From an uncultured Oscillospiraceae bacterium (GTDB lineage: Bacteria > Bacillota > Clostridia > Oscillospirales > Oscillospiraceae): a stretch of DNA of 6,783 nucleotides. The position numbers and the translations under genes were made by a program. The notes under the pieces were generated by a model. It ran no database searches and was not told where the DNA came from. It worked only from the letters and a program-made list of their open reading frames with translations. Shown in pieces: positions 1 through 6,070 of this stretch. Where the stretch lies: positions 2,207 through 8,989 of the forward strand of contig CAJUFJ010000085.1 in assembly GCA_910585815.1 (NCBI GenBank), in the 5' to 3' direction. The first letter of the stretch is position 1. Every line of letters starts with the position of its first letter.

Positions 1-4
1 TTTT

Positions 5-12
5 CCTCCTTT
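5..12 (-). promoter_or_regulatory. Possible Shine-Dalgarno of a gene starting just left of the window
   Basis: Read on the minus strand, these bases give AAAGGAGG followed by AAAA to the edge of the window. That is a near-perfect ribosome binding site with room for a start codon within a few bases beyond position 1. If real, a minus-strand gene begins immediately outside the window and the hairpin at 25-59 lies in its leader. No start codon is visible, so this rests on the motif and its position only. Confidence 0.35.
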
Positions 13-24
13 CCCTGTCACGCA

Positions 25-59
25 AAAACGCCGCCCTTTTTACAGCCGGGCGGCGTTTT
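25..59. terminator. Strong bidirectional hairpin terminator
   Basis: A perfect 12-bp stem, AAAACGCCGCCC (25-36) with GGGCGGCGTTTT (48-59), encloses an 11-base loop. The 3' arm ends in four T on the plus strand and is followed by five T on the minus strand, so it fits an intrinsic terminator in both directions and is slightly better on minus. On plus it would end transcripts entering from the left and insulate the promoter at 68-97. On minus it would sit just upstream of the ribosome site at 5-12, where it could act as a leader attenuator. Confidence 0.75.
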
Positions 60-67
60 CGGTAAGG

Positions 68-97
68 TTGACAGTCCATTTTGTTGTTGTTTATATT
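68..97 (+). promoter_or_regulatory. Sigma-70/SigA-type promoter driving the methylase remnant and abiG genes
   Basis: A perfect -35 box TTGACA (68-73) is followed after 17 bases by TTATAT (91-96), or after 18 by TATATT (92-97), as the -10 box. It lies between the terminator and the truncated methyltransferase reading frame, so its transcript would run through the remnant into the two abi genes. No ribosome site follows it at a suitable distance from the first usable start. The abi genes carry their own ribosome sites further down. Confidence 0.55.
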
Positions 98-105
98 GTT
101 TCCCT

Positions 106-540
106 TTGTCAAGCGTTGCAAGCAATCTTGTTTCAATCGTCCCAGACGCTACGATGTACCATTTTGGCGTGTTAACATCTAATGTTCATATGTCTTGGAT
201 GAGAACCGTTTGTGGAAGATTGAAAAGTGATTACCGTTATTCGGGTGCGATTGTTTACAATACATTCCCCTGGCCTGCTCCCACCGATACCCAAAAATCC
301 AAAATCGAGCAGACCGCTCAGGCGATTTTGGACACCCGGGCCCTGTACCCGGATTGTAGCCTTGCCGATCTCTACGATGAAACCACCATGCCGCCAGAGC
401 TGCGCCGTGCCCGCCAGCAGAATGACCGGGCTGTCATGCAGGCGTATGGGTTTGATGTGGCGACCACCACTGAGACGAGCTGCGTGGCGGAGCTGATGAG
501 GATGTATCAGGTAATCAGCCAAAAAGCAGGTGATACATAA
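106..540 (+). pseudogene. C-terminal remnant of an MmeI/YeeA-type class I DNA methyltransferase
   Basis: The 144 codons read as the extreme C-terminus of the large (about 900-residue) SAM-dependent DNA methyltransferases related to MmeI and YeeA. Recognised family signatures are YHFGVLTSNVHMSWMR (residues 18-33), VCGRLKSDYRYS (35-46), VYNTFPWP (50-57), and the helical tail with SLADLYDETTMPPELR (85-100) and NDRAV..AYGF (106-116). These belong to the target-recognition and C-terminal part. The SAM-binding motif and the NPPY catalytic motif are absent. The frame stays open to position 1 but runs through the terminator hairpin and has no family resemblance there, so the break lies near 105-118. 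The first start, TTG at 106, has no Shine-Dalgarno, and neither does the ATG at 154. It is probably an untranslated or inactive remnant. Its stop is 2 bp from the next gene. The family assignment comes from remembered motifs. Confidence 0.8.
528..534 (+). promoter_or_regulatory. Ribosome binding site of abiGi inside the methylase remnant
   Basis: AGGTGAT lies 8 bases before the ATG at 543 and inside the last codons of the upstream frame, which stops at 538-540. This arrangement is typical of translational coupling within an operon. It means the abi genes need only the tail of the methyltransferase gene to be translated, which may explain why this tail was retained. Confidence 0.55.
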
Positions 541-542
541 CA

Positions 543-1490
543 ATGGAGAAAAAGGTGATAGAACACGCCCCTGTTGCATTTCCGTATAATGACTATGTTC
601 AAAGTGCTAATACGTTGTTTCACTTTATGAGCAAAAGTGAACACTTGGAATGGATTTTGAAAAATAGGGCTATTGCACCTCGATACTGTGTTGAAGATAT
701 GGCATATTTGAATATCGTGACTGAAGATAGTTCTTTTCAGAAGGTTGCTGTGCTGCAAAAATGCTTCTGCGATATTCCATTCCATAAACTAACTGACACA
801 TTTGAGCTTGATATAGTCGGGGATTCCGCTGAGATGCTAAGCGATGCCGAAAAGTTGGATTTGTCGAAGTGGAACACCCATCCTGATTGTTATGGAAAAT
901 ATGCAATTGCTTTTTCAAAAAAATGGGGCGAAAATCATCATTTACAGCCGGTTCAATATATCAACACAGATTCTGCATATGCGACAGAGTTTTCAAAATT
1001 ATTTTCAAGTCTATGGAGTGCAGAACAACTTCCTGACGACTATGCAGATGATATTCTCAACCGTCTTTCATTCATGAAACCACTGCGTGGAACAATGAGC
1101 AGGTCTTTTAATCGAACAGATGGTAAGATCATACGGGTTGAGTTACAAAAAAATTTTCATGACGAACGCGAATGGAGGTATGTTCCTGATGTCGAAGCTG
1201 TAACAGCAACTCAAATTGAACGTGTCATTGCAAATCCTTATATGATACCTCTCATCGAAGAAATAAACAAAACCCTTATGACACAAAATTATCAGCGTCT
1301 TTGGCTGGAGTATGATTATGACGAAATCCGATACATTATTGTCCCAGATGCGCAAGGACGGCTTGATTTCATAGATATTATTTTACAAATCCCAGACTGT
1401 CAATTTTCTTGTAAAGACAATGCTATTAGAAGCAAATACGTTCTAATCAGCAAAATTCTGGCGTTAGATGAGATAAAGAAGGATTGGTAA
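543..1490 (+). CDS. abiGi: AbiGi-family abortive infection protein (probable antitoxin)
   Basis: This 315-residue protein carries the signatures I associate with the AbiGi family, the first partner of the lactococcal AbiG phage-resistance pair and usually annotated as the antitoxin. They are TLFHF (residues 24-28), APRYCVED (45-52), the cysteine motif CFCDIP (74-79), YGKYAIAFSKKWG (117-129) and FHDEREWRYVP (205-215). The region after about 220 looks less conserved. There is no signal peptide or membrane segment, so it is cytoplasmic. The start ATG is supported by AGGTGAT 8 bases upstream. It follows the methylase remnant by 2 bp and precedes the next frame by 1 bp, so the pair is co-translated. 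Composition is AT-rich, unlike glgX, which suggests transfer. The family role (aborting phage infection together with AbiGii) is established knowledge; activity of this copy is inferred. The biochemical activity of AbiGi is not evident from the sequence. Confidence 0.85.
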   Translation: MEKKVIEHAPVAFPYNDYVQSANTLFHFMSKSEHLEWILKNRAIAPRYCVEDMAYLNIVTEDSSFQKVAVLQKCFCDIPFHKLTDTFELDIVGDSAEMLSDAEKLDLSKWNTHPDCYGKYAIAFSKKWGENHHLQPVQYINTDSAYATEFSKLFSSLWSAEQLPDDYADDILNRLSFMKPLRGTMSRSFNRTDGKIIRVELQKNFHDEREWRYVPDVEAVTATQIERVIANPYMIPLIEEINKTLMTQNYQRLWLEYDYDEIRYIIVPDAQGRLDFIDIILQIPDCQFSCKDNAIRSKYVLISKILALDEIKKDW

Positions 1491-1491
1491 A

Positions 1492-2580
1492 ATGTCAAAT
1501 ATACTTAAAGACGTATTTTCTAAAAAGATGTTTGAGATGGGACTAAATTTGCAATTCCGAGATGTTGAAAGCAAAGCTGAATTTGAAAAAGCTATGGAAA
1601 CCGCCTTTGAGGAAGGGCGACCTGTTGAAATAACTGGGGTGTCAGCGATAAATACAAGCATCAAAGCTGGCGATATGGTTTATCCGCATACAATTGACGG
1701 AAGCATTGGAAAAGTCGTCTTGTATCCTTATAATGAACGCATAAAAAAAGAACTGGACACAGAATACGGAAAAAGGACTATTTATTTTAGGAAAGGCCAA
1801 ACTAAAAGTGAAATTTTTATAGAAACAGGAGAGGATAAAGCAATTTTTTTAAAGTTGGCATTTGCTAAGGAGGGACACACCGCAAACTTCACATACAGAA
1901 TGCAATTTAATAAATCCACTCAAATTAAAAGTATTGCCGAAGATCTTTGCACTGCAATAAGCATTATAAACTTTTGGTTCAAAGAAGGCAATTATTTAGC
2001 GGTGGCCGAGGACAGAAACAGTTTAGAAAATATCAGGAAATCATTTCAAATAACATTTTCCTGTTTTGATAAATTGGTTGCAATTGAACAAGAACTTCAA
2101 TTGTTGTTTGACCCGGCACAGATAGATAGCATTGATAACCACGTTACTGAAGTCGAAGAATTATACTTGCTTTTAGTTAGGAAAATTCCTATCCGCTTAA
2201 ATGCAAAGCTTACGTCCACTGAGTCTACTGGAATTACTTTAGAACAGCCCCTACAAGATTTGAAGATAGGCGCAGAAATCGCCATCAATTTTTCTGGCAA
2301 AAGTGTGTACTCGCTTTTCGGACAAAATATATCAGTATATACAGCTAATTTTTTGTTTAATGCTTTGGTTCAAGAAATTATAACTGAAGATAATGATACC
2401 ACAAAAATACTGTACGGAGATGTCGATAGTCGGCCAATGTACATCTCTTACACTGGATTTAAGACAGAAGAAGAAGCCGAGATGGAGCGGCAGGCAATAC
2501 TGGAAAAAAACGAAATATATAAAAACGCTATTACTGTTTCGGGACACTTAAAAGATGACTTTTCCAGTATAGACAAATGA
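1492..2580 (+). CDS. abiGii: Probable AbiGii-family abortive infection toxin
   Basis: This 362-residue soluble protein starts 1 bp after the abiGi stop, with AAGAAGGA (1476-1483) as its ribosome site 8 bases upstream. Position as the second gene after AbiGi and a length close to that of lactococcal AbiGii (about 400 residues) point to the AbiGii toxin family; I recognise few diagnostic motifs of its own. Visible features are an N-terminal NILKDVFSKKMFEMG (3-17), a beta-rich stretch (about 45-140), a helical central part around CTAISIINFWF (153-163) and LVAIEQELQLL (195-205), and a charged C-terminal helix KTEEEAEMERQAILEKNEIY (324-343). There are no membrane segments. I see no clear G-S-x-D-x-D nucleotidyltransferase motif of the kind reported in AbiEii-type toxins, so the mechanism is open. 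Toxin status is inferred from family and context. It could also be an unrelated effector that has paired with AbiGi. Confidence 0.6.
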   Translation: MSNILKDVFSKKMFEMGLNLQFRDVESKAEFEKAMETAFEEGRPVEITGVSAINTSIKAGDMVYPHTIDGSIGKVVLYPYNERIKKELDTEYGKRTIYFRKGQTKSEIFIETGEDKAIFLKLAFAKEGHTANFTYRMQFNKSTQIKSIAEDLCTAISIINFWFKEGNYLAVAEDRNSLENIRKSFQITFSCFDKLVAIEQELQLLFDPAQIDSIDNHVTEVEELYLLLVRKIPIRLNAKLTSTESTGITLEQPLQDLKIGAEIAINFSGKSVYSLFGQNISVYTANFLFNALVQEIITEDNDTTKILYGDVDSRPMYISYTGFKTEEEAEMERQAILEKNEIYKNAITVSGHLKDDFSSIDK

Positions 2581-2592
2581 TGCTTATCAATA

Positions 2593-2638
2593 GTAAGGCC
2601 AGGGAGTGCAGTTTGCGCTACGCTCCCTGGCGCTTATT
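2593..2638. terminator. Hairpin between the convergent abiGii and tnpV genes
   Basis: A perfect 9-bp stem, GCCAGGGAG (2598-2606) with CTCCCTGGC (2623-2631), is extended outward by about six weaker pairs (AGTAAG with CTTATT, one bulged G at 2632). It lies 12 bases past the abiGii stop and just past the tnpV stop on the other strand, the expected place for a shared terminator. There is no T-run directly after either arm, so termination may be weak. It could also be a structural boundary of the acquired segment. Confidence 0.5.
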
Positions 2639-2641
2639 GTA

Positions 2642-3007
2642 TCAGACGTAAAGCAATTCGCTACGAATAATTTCTAATGCTCGATTTTGGATACTATTCA
2701 TCCGTCTGACCCATTCCATCTGATTTTCAGCCTTGAAATGCTCTGTAGTCCCCTCCTGCTCTGCCAGTTGTTTGATCAACTGAGAAAACATAGATTCTGC
2801 CTGGGTATCAACCTCAATCAAATGGTCATTCAACTTGCCACTGAGAAGCAGAGCGTTGTAGAGTGGCCCCCGCTGTGTTTTCAGGTAGTGCCTCCTACGC
2901 CGCCCCCAGATACCAACAGGAGCGGTTTCAGGCAGAGCCAAATCGGGCAGAAGATAATTACCTTCTCGATGATAGGTGCCACCCATTTCCTCAAATAATG
3001 ATTTCAT
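2642..3007 (-). CDS. tnpV: TnpV family transposon-encoded protein
   Basis: The 121-residue protein matches the TnpV family, small proteins named from Tn4451-type mobilizable transposons of Clostridia and also found alone in Firmicute mobile regions. Signatures are MKSLFEEMGGTYHREGNYLLPDL (residues 1-23), GIWGRRRRHYLK (32-43), YNALLLSGKLNDHL (50-63) and the C-terminal helix AENQMEWVRRMNSIQNRA (93-110). Length is typical, so the gene appears intact. The start is supported by GGAGG (plus 3016-3020) 8 bases upstream. Its molecular role is unknown; it is probably a DNA-associated accessory protein rather than the recombinase. No TnpX serine recombinase or other transposon gene is in the window, so this copy looks orphaned. 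It converges on the abi genes and marks their surroundings as mobile DNA. Confidence 0.88.
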   Translation of the reverse strand: MKSLFEEMGGTYHREGNYLLPDLALPETAPVGIWGRRRRHYLKTQRGPLYNALLLSGKLNDHLIEVDTQAESMFSQLIKQLAEQEGTTEHFKAENQMEWVRRMNSIQNRALEIIRSELLYV

Positions 3008-3032
3008 TGCAGATTCCTCCGTTTGTTCAGAT

Positions 3033-3061
3033 TATCTACAATACACCGTATCGATTGTCTC
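3033..3061 (-). promoter_or_regulatory. Weak candidate promoter for tnpV
   Basis: On the minus strand GAGACA (plus 3056-3061) and TAGATA (plus 3033-3038) are separated by 17 bases, placing a start of transcription shortly before the tnpV ribosome site at 3016-3020. Both boxes deviate from consensus. Read-through from the upstream minus-strand gene is an alternative. Confidence 0.3.
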
Positions 3062-3126
3062 TATTACATTTTTTGAAACCATCGTTACGGAACCTCATTA
3101 TGTGGGATGCAGCCCTTTCTGTGTAT

Positions 3127-3531
3127 TCAACGCCTCACCTGTTGATTCAGCAGGTCTAGAATGTTGGCGCTGTTGATGGCACAGCGGCGGATGTTCTGGG
3201 CGGCGTCCAGGGCCACCATGCCGCTGGCCACCGCGACAAAGGCCAGCAGGACAGAGACGAGGATGATTCCAAGGCCGGCAAACACTACCGGAAATCCCCC
3301 GGCGTCCGGGCCCATCATAATCATAAGACCGCCGAAGATGATGCCAACCATGCAGATGGCGGTGAACAGGAGCCACAGGAATACCCGCAGCAGCATAATC
3401 CAGCCGCCGCCTCTGCCGGACTGTCCGGCGGGCAGGGGGTCCGGTTTGGATGGGGAGGGCGTGGGGCTGTCTGGAGGGGGAGGGGGATAGGGTTGCCTGG
3501 TCTGATTGCCGTAGCCAAAATTGGTACTCAT
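3127..3531 (-). CDS. Small proline-rich protein with two membrane helices, function unknown
   Basis: I do not recognise this 134-residue protein. The N-terminus (residues 1-40) is polar and rich in proline and glycine, with a run of five prolines at 16-20 followed by Ser-Pro repeats, the look of a disordered cytoplasmic tail. Two hydrophobic segments follow, about 45-73 and 79-106, joined by a short GPDAGGF turn. The C-terminal tail (107-134) is a predicted amphipathic helix containing ALDAAQNIRRCAINSANILDLLNQ-type residues. It is therefore probably an inner-membrane protein with both ends on the same side. Start ATG at plus 3529-3531 is preceded by an AGGAAAGG-like site (plus 3536-3543). A second minus-strand start upstream, in another frame, gives a low-complexity product and is a shadow. 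The gene has its own strong promoter and is GC-rich like glgX, so it probably belongs to the host rather than to the abi island. Confidence 0.65.
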   Translation of the reverse strand: MSTNFGYGNQTRQPYPPPPPDSPTPSPSKPDPLPAGQSGRGGGWIMLLRVFLWLLFTAICMVGIIFGGLMIMMGPDAGGFPVVFAGLGIILVSVLLAFVAVASGMVALDAAQNIRRCAINSANILDLLNQQVRR

Positions 3532-3568
3532 TGCGCCTTTCCTTTCTCGTGTAAGTTAACACACTAAA

Positions 3569-3586
3569 CCCTGCTGAATTGCAGGG
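3569..3586 (-). other. Leader hairpin of the small membrane-protein gene
   Basis: CCCTGC (3569-3574) pairs with GCAGGG (3581-3586) around a six-base loop. It lies in the roughly 60-base leader between the promoter at 3598-3626 and the start codon at 3531. On the minus strand the second arm is followed by TTTAG, so it might terminate weakly or protect the 5' end of the message. A regulatory role is inferred from position only. Confidence 0.4.
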
Positions 3587-3597
3587 GGCTTGAAAAT

Positions 3598-3626
3598 ATT
3601 GTAATACGGTGGTCGAATTTTGTCAA
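3598..3626 (-). promoter_or_regulatory. Near-consensus SigA promoter of the small membrane-protein gene
   Basis: On the minus strand TTGACA (plus 3621-3626, perfect) and TACAAT (plus 3598-3603, one mismatch) are spaced by exactly 17 bases. Transcription would start near 3591 and give a leader of about 60 bases. This is one of the best promoters in the window, suggesting steady expression of the downstream gene. Confidence 0.75.
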
Positions 3627-3678
3627 GGAGAAAAGGAAAAGGGATGCGCCTGTCTCATAAAAATCCGGACGGTACATT

Positions 3679-3789
3679 ATGTAGGGCAGGGGTTCTACCC
3701 CTGCCTATCCCCGTAAGGGGATAAAACGGCATCGTAATGAGGCAAAGGCGGAAACGAGGTAAGGCAAGGGCAGAGCCCTTGCCCTACAT
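3679..3789. repeat. 111-bp MITE-like palindromic element with 10-bp inverted ends
   Basis: The ends are perfect inverted repeats, ATGTAGGGCA (3679-3688) and TGCCCTACAT (3780-3789). Each end folds on itself: GGCAGGGGT/ACCCCTGCC (3685-3693 with 3697-3705) and GGCAAGGGC/GCCCTTGCC (3763-3771 with 3775-3783), both with 3-base loops. A third hairpin, TATCCCC-GTAA-GGGGATA, occupies 3706-3723. The interior has no coding signal. The layout is that of a miniature inverted-repeat element or REP-type repeat. It sits 37 bp downstream of the glgX stop and may also slow or end glgX transcription, although no T-run follows the stems. No target-site duplication is obvious at its edges. Confidence 0.65.
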
Positions 3790-3826
3790 GCGGCAGCTTT
3801 CCTGAATTTATGAGGCAAGCATGCTG

Positions 3827-5944
3827 TTATTTTGCCACAAACACCATAACGCTCCGGGCCCGGACGGTGACCTGGAGGCCGTTGACAGGGTGTTCGGACT
3901 GCTCCGCCGTCCAGGTGTCCACCGCTTTGACCCAGTCCATGGAGGCGGGCAGCTGGGGCAGGGTGACGGTCAGGTCCTCCCACCAGGCGTTGGAGGCCAC
4001 GTAAACCACTTGGGAGCCGATATCCCGCTCCCAGCCGGAGAACATCACCCCCACATACCGGTCGTGACCCTCGAAGGGGCGGTCGCGCCAGGGGGTCACG
4101 CCGTGGAAGCTGACTTCCGGGAAGCCGCAGGAGCCGTCCCCTGTGCCGGCCCGCAGCACCCGGTGCTCCTTGCGGAAGCAGATCATAAAGCGGAAGAAGT
4201 CGAACATGTCCCGGTTGGGCTCCAGCCGTCTCCAGTCCAGCCAGGAGATGATGTTATCCTGACAGTAGGCGTTGTTGTTGCCGAACTGGGTGTTGCAGAA
4301 CTCGTCCCCGGCCAGGAACATGGGGGTGCCCCGGGAGCACATGAGCAGGGCGAAGGCGTTGCGGCACATCCGCCGGCGCAGCTCGATAATGGCTGGGTCC
4401 GCGGTCTCTCCCTCGGCGCCGCAGTTCCAGCTGTTGTTGTCGTTGGCCCCATCGGTGTTGTTCCAGCCGTTGGCCAGGTTGTGCTTGCCGTTGTAGCAGT
4501 ACAGGTCCCACAGGGGGAAGCCGTCGTGACAGGTGATGAAGTTCACCGAGGCGTTATCCCGCCCCTGGCTGGCGTACAGGTCGGGGGAGCCGGCCAGGCG
4601 CAGGGCGGCCCCCTGGGCAAAGCCCTCGTCCCCCTTGAGGTAGCGGCGGATGTCGTCCCGGTAGCGGCCGTTCCACTCCGCCCACCGGTTCCAGGCGGGG
4701 AAGGTGCCCACCTGATAGAGCCCGCCGGCGTCCCAGGCTTCGGCGATGAGCTTCACATTGCCCAGGATGGGGTCGAAGGCCAGGGCCTGGAGCAGGGGAG
4801 GGGCCCCCATGGGGGAGCCGTCCTCGTTGCGGCCCAGGATGGAGGCCAGGTCGAAGCGGAAGCCGTCCACCCGGTAGGTGGTGACCCAGTAGCGCAGGCA
4901 GTCCAGAATCATCTGCCGGACGATGGGGTGGTTGCAGTTCATGGTGTTGCCGCAGCCGGAAAAGTTGTAGTACTGCCCGTCGGGGGTGAGCAGGTAGTAG
5001 ATGTTGTTGTCAAAGCCCTTGAAAGAGAAGAAGGGCCCCTTCTCGTTGCCCTCGGCGGTGTGGTTAAAGACCACGTCCAGATAGACCTCGATGCCCCGCC
5101 GGTTGCAGGCCTGAATCAGCCGCTTGAGCTCGTTCCCCTCCCGGTTGTACTCGGTGGAGGCGGTGTAGCTGGTGTTGGGGGCAAAAAAGCCCACGGTGCT
5201 GTAGCCCCAGTAGTTATACAGGGCCTTGCCGTCCACGATGCGGTAGTCCTGCATCTCGTCAAACTCAAAAATGGGCATCAGCTCGATGGCGTTGATTCCC
5301 AGGTCCTGGAGGTAGTCCAGCTTTTCCATCAGGCCGGCGAAGGTGCCGGGGTGGGCCACGCCGGAGGACGGGTCCTTGGTGAAGCCCCGGACATGAAGCT
5401 CGTAGATAATCAGGTCCTCCATGGGGATGAGGGGCTGGGCCATGTCCGCCCAGTCAAAGTCGTCCTTCACCACCCGGGCCTTGTAGTGCTGGCCCCGGGG
5501 GGAGGAGTCCCCCCACTGGCTCTGGCCGGTCACCGCCTTGGCGTAGGGGTCCAGCAGGTACTTGCTCTTGTCGAACACCAGGCCCTTCTTGGGGTCGTAG
5601 GGGCCGTCCACCCGGTAGGCGTACTCAAATTCCTCAATGTTCAGCTTGAACACGATCATAGAGTAGACGTTACCGATGCGGTAGTGTTGGGGGAAGGGGA
5701 GCACGGCGAAGGGCTCGTCCTGCTCCCGGTGAAAGAGGAGCAGCTCGATGGAGGAGGCCCCGTGGGAGTAGACGGTGAAGTTGACGCCGCCGGGGATGGC
5801 GGTGGCGCCGTTGCTGTCGTAGAAGCCGGGGCGGACGTCGAAGCCGGAGATGTGGTCCAGGGGGACCAGGTGGAAGGCGCGGGTGGGGCTCACGGGGACG
5901 GCGCTGTCCGCCCCGGGCTGGGGGATGGGAGATTGTTTCGGCAT
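3827..5944 (-). CDS. glgX: Glycogen debranching enzyme GlgX (GH13 isoamylase type)
   Basis: The 705-residue cytoplasmic enzyme hydrolyses alpha-1,6 branch links in glycogen or limit dextrins, feeding glycogen breakdown with linear glucans. Length is usual for GlgX. An N-terminal CBM48-type beta domain (about 32-155, with GVNFTVYSHGASSIELLLF) precedes the GH13 barrel. The four conserved regions are present: DVVFNHT (290-296), GFRFDLAS with nucleophile Asp365, EAWD with acid/base Glu402, and FITCHDG with His473-Asp474. YELHVRGFT (181-189) and GTPMFLAGDEF (539-549) are also typical of the family, and a C-terminal beta domain follows. All catalytic residues are intact. The start is fixed by AAGGAGGAT (plus 5951-5959) 6 bases before the ATG. 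It has its own promoter and no glg neighbours in the window, so it is probably monocistronic. The E. coli-type GlgX or isoamylase/pullulanase-like specificities cannot be separated from the sequence alone. Confidence 0.95.
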   Translation of the reverse strand: MPKQSPIPQPGADSAVPVSPTRAFHLVPLDHISGFDVRPGFYDSNGATAIPGGVNFTVYSHGASSIELLLFHREQDEPFAVLPFPQHYRIGNVYSMIVFKLNIEEFEYAYRVDGPYDPKKGLVFDKSKYLLDPYAKAVTGQSQWGDSSPRGQHYKARVVKDDFDWADMAQPLIPMEDLIIYELHVRGFTKDPSSGVAHPGTFAGLMEKLDYLQDLGINAIELMPIFEFDEMQDYRIVDGKALYNYWGYSTVGFFAPNTSYTASTEYNREGNELKRLIQACNRRGIEVYLDVVFNHTAEGNEKGPFFSFKGFDNNIYYLLTPDGQYYNFSGCGNTMNCNHPIVRQMILDCLRYWVTTYRVDGFRFDLASILGRNEDGSPMGAPPLLQALAFDPILGNVKLIAEAWDAGGLYQVGTFPAWNRWAEWNGRYRDDIRRYLKGDEGFAQGAALRLAGSPDLYASQGRDNASVNFITCHDGFPLWDLYCYNGKHNLANGWNNTDGANDNNSWNCGAEGETADPAIIELRRRMCRNAFALLMCSRGTPMFLAGDEFCNTQFGNNNAYCQDNIISWLDWRRLEPNRDMFDFFRFMICFRKEHRVLRAGTGDGSCGFPEVSFHGVTPWRDRPFEGHDRYVGVMFSGWERDIGSQVVYVASNAWWEDLTVTLPQLPASMDWVKAVDTWTAEQSEHPVNGLQVTVRARSVMVFVAK

Positions 5945-5980
5945 GGATCGATCCTCCTTGTATAAAATAGGCCTACTGTC

Positions 5981-6008
5981 ATTATACGCTTTTTTTGCGA
6001 TTTGTCAT
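5981..6008 (-). promoter_or_regulatory. glgX promoter
   Basis: On the minus strand ATGACA (plus 6003-6008, five of six matches) and a perfect TATAAT (plus 5981-5986) are 16 bases apart, with an A-rich spacer. This gives a leader of roughly 30 bases carrying the AAGGAGG ribosome site. No operator-like dyad or catabolite-response site is evident beside it. Confidence 0.65.
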
Positions 6009-6041
6009 TTCTTTTTGTCTGATATTTCAGGCTTTTTGTAC

Positions 6042-6070
6042 TTGCGCCAACCGGCGAAGTTTGTTATAAT
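6042..6070 (+). promoter_or_regulatory. Extended -10 promoter of the bactofilin gene
   Basis: A perfect TATAAT (6065-6070) is preceded by TGT (6062-6064), an extended -10 arrangement. TTGCGC (6042-6047) lies 17 bases upstream as a half-matching -35. It faces away from the glgX promoter, with the two -35 regions about 35 bases apart. The bactofilin leader would be about 60 bases. Confidence 0.6.

Noticed and set aside
172..785. Minus-strand frames opposite the methylase remnant and the start of abiGi
   Set aside because: They have no family resemblance or ribosome sites and overlap well-supported plus-strand sequence.
2593..2638. The hairpin after abiGii as an integron attC site
   Set aside because: It lacks the paired core sites (GTTRRRY and RYYYAAC) expected of attC and sits between convergent genes, where a terminator is the simpler reading.
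3098..3562. A 154-codon minus-strand frame overlapping the small membrane protein
   Set aside because: Its product is rich in Arg, Pro and His without structure, whereas the overlapping frame at 3127-3531 gives two clean hydrophobic segments and has a suitable ribosome site.
3763..3783. A dedicated rho-independent terminator for glgX
   Set aside because: The stem is strong but is followed by no T-run on the minus strand and belongs to the repeat element, so termination is only a possible side effect.
3821..5965. A 714-codon plus-strand open frame antisense to glgX
   Set aside because: It lies almost exactly opposite glgX, its product is a monotonous Gly/Val/Ala/His-rich string with no domain, and it lacks a ribosome site. 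Long antisense frames are expected opposite GC-rich genes.
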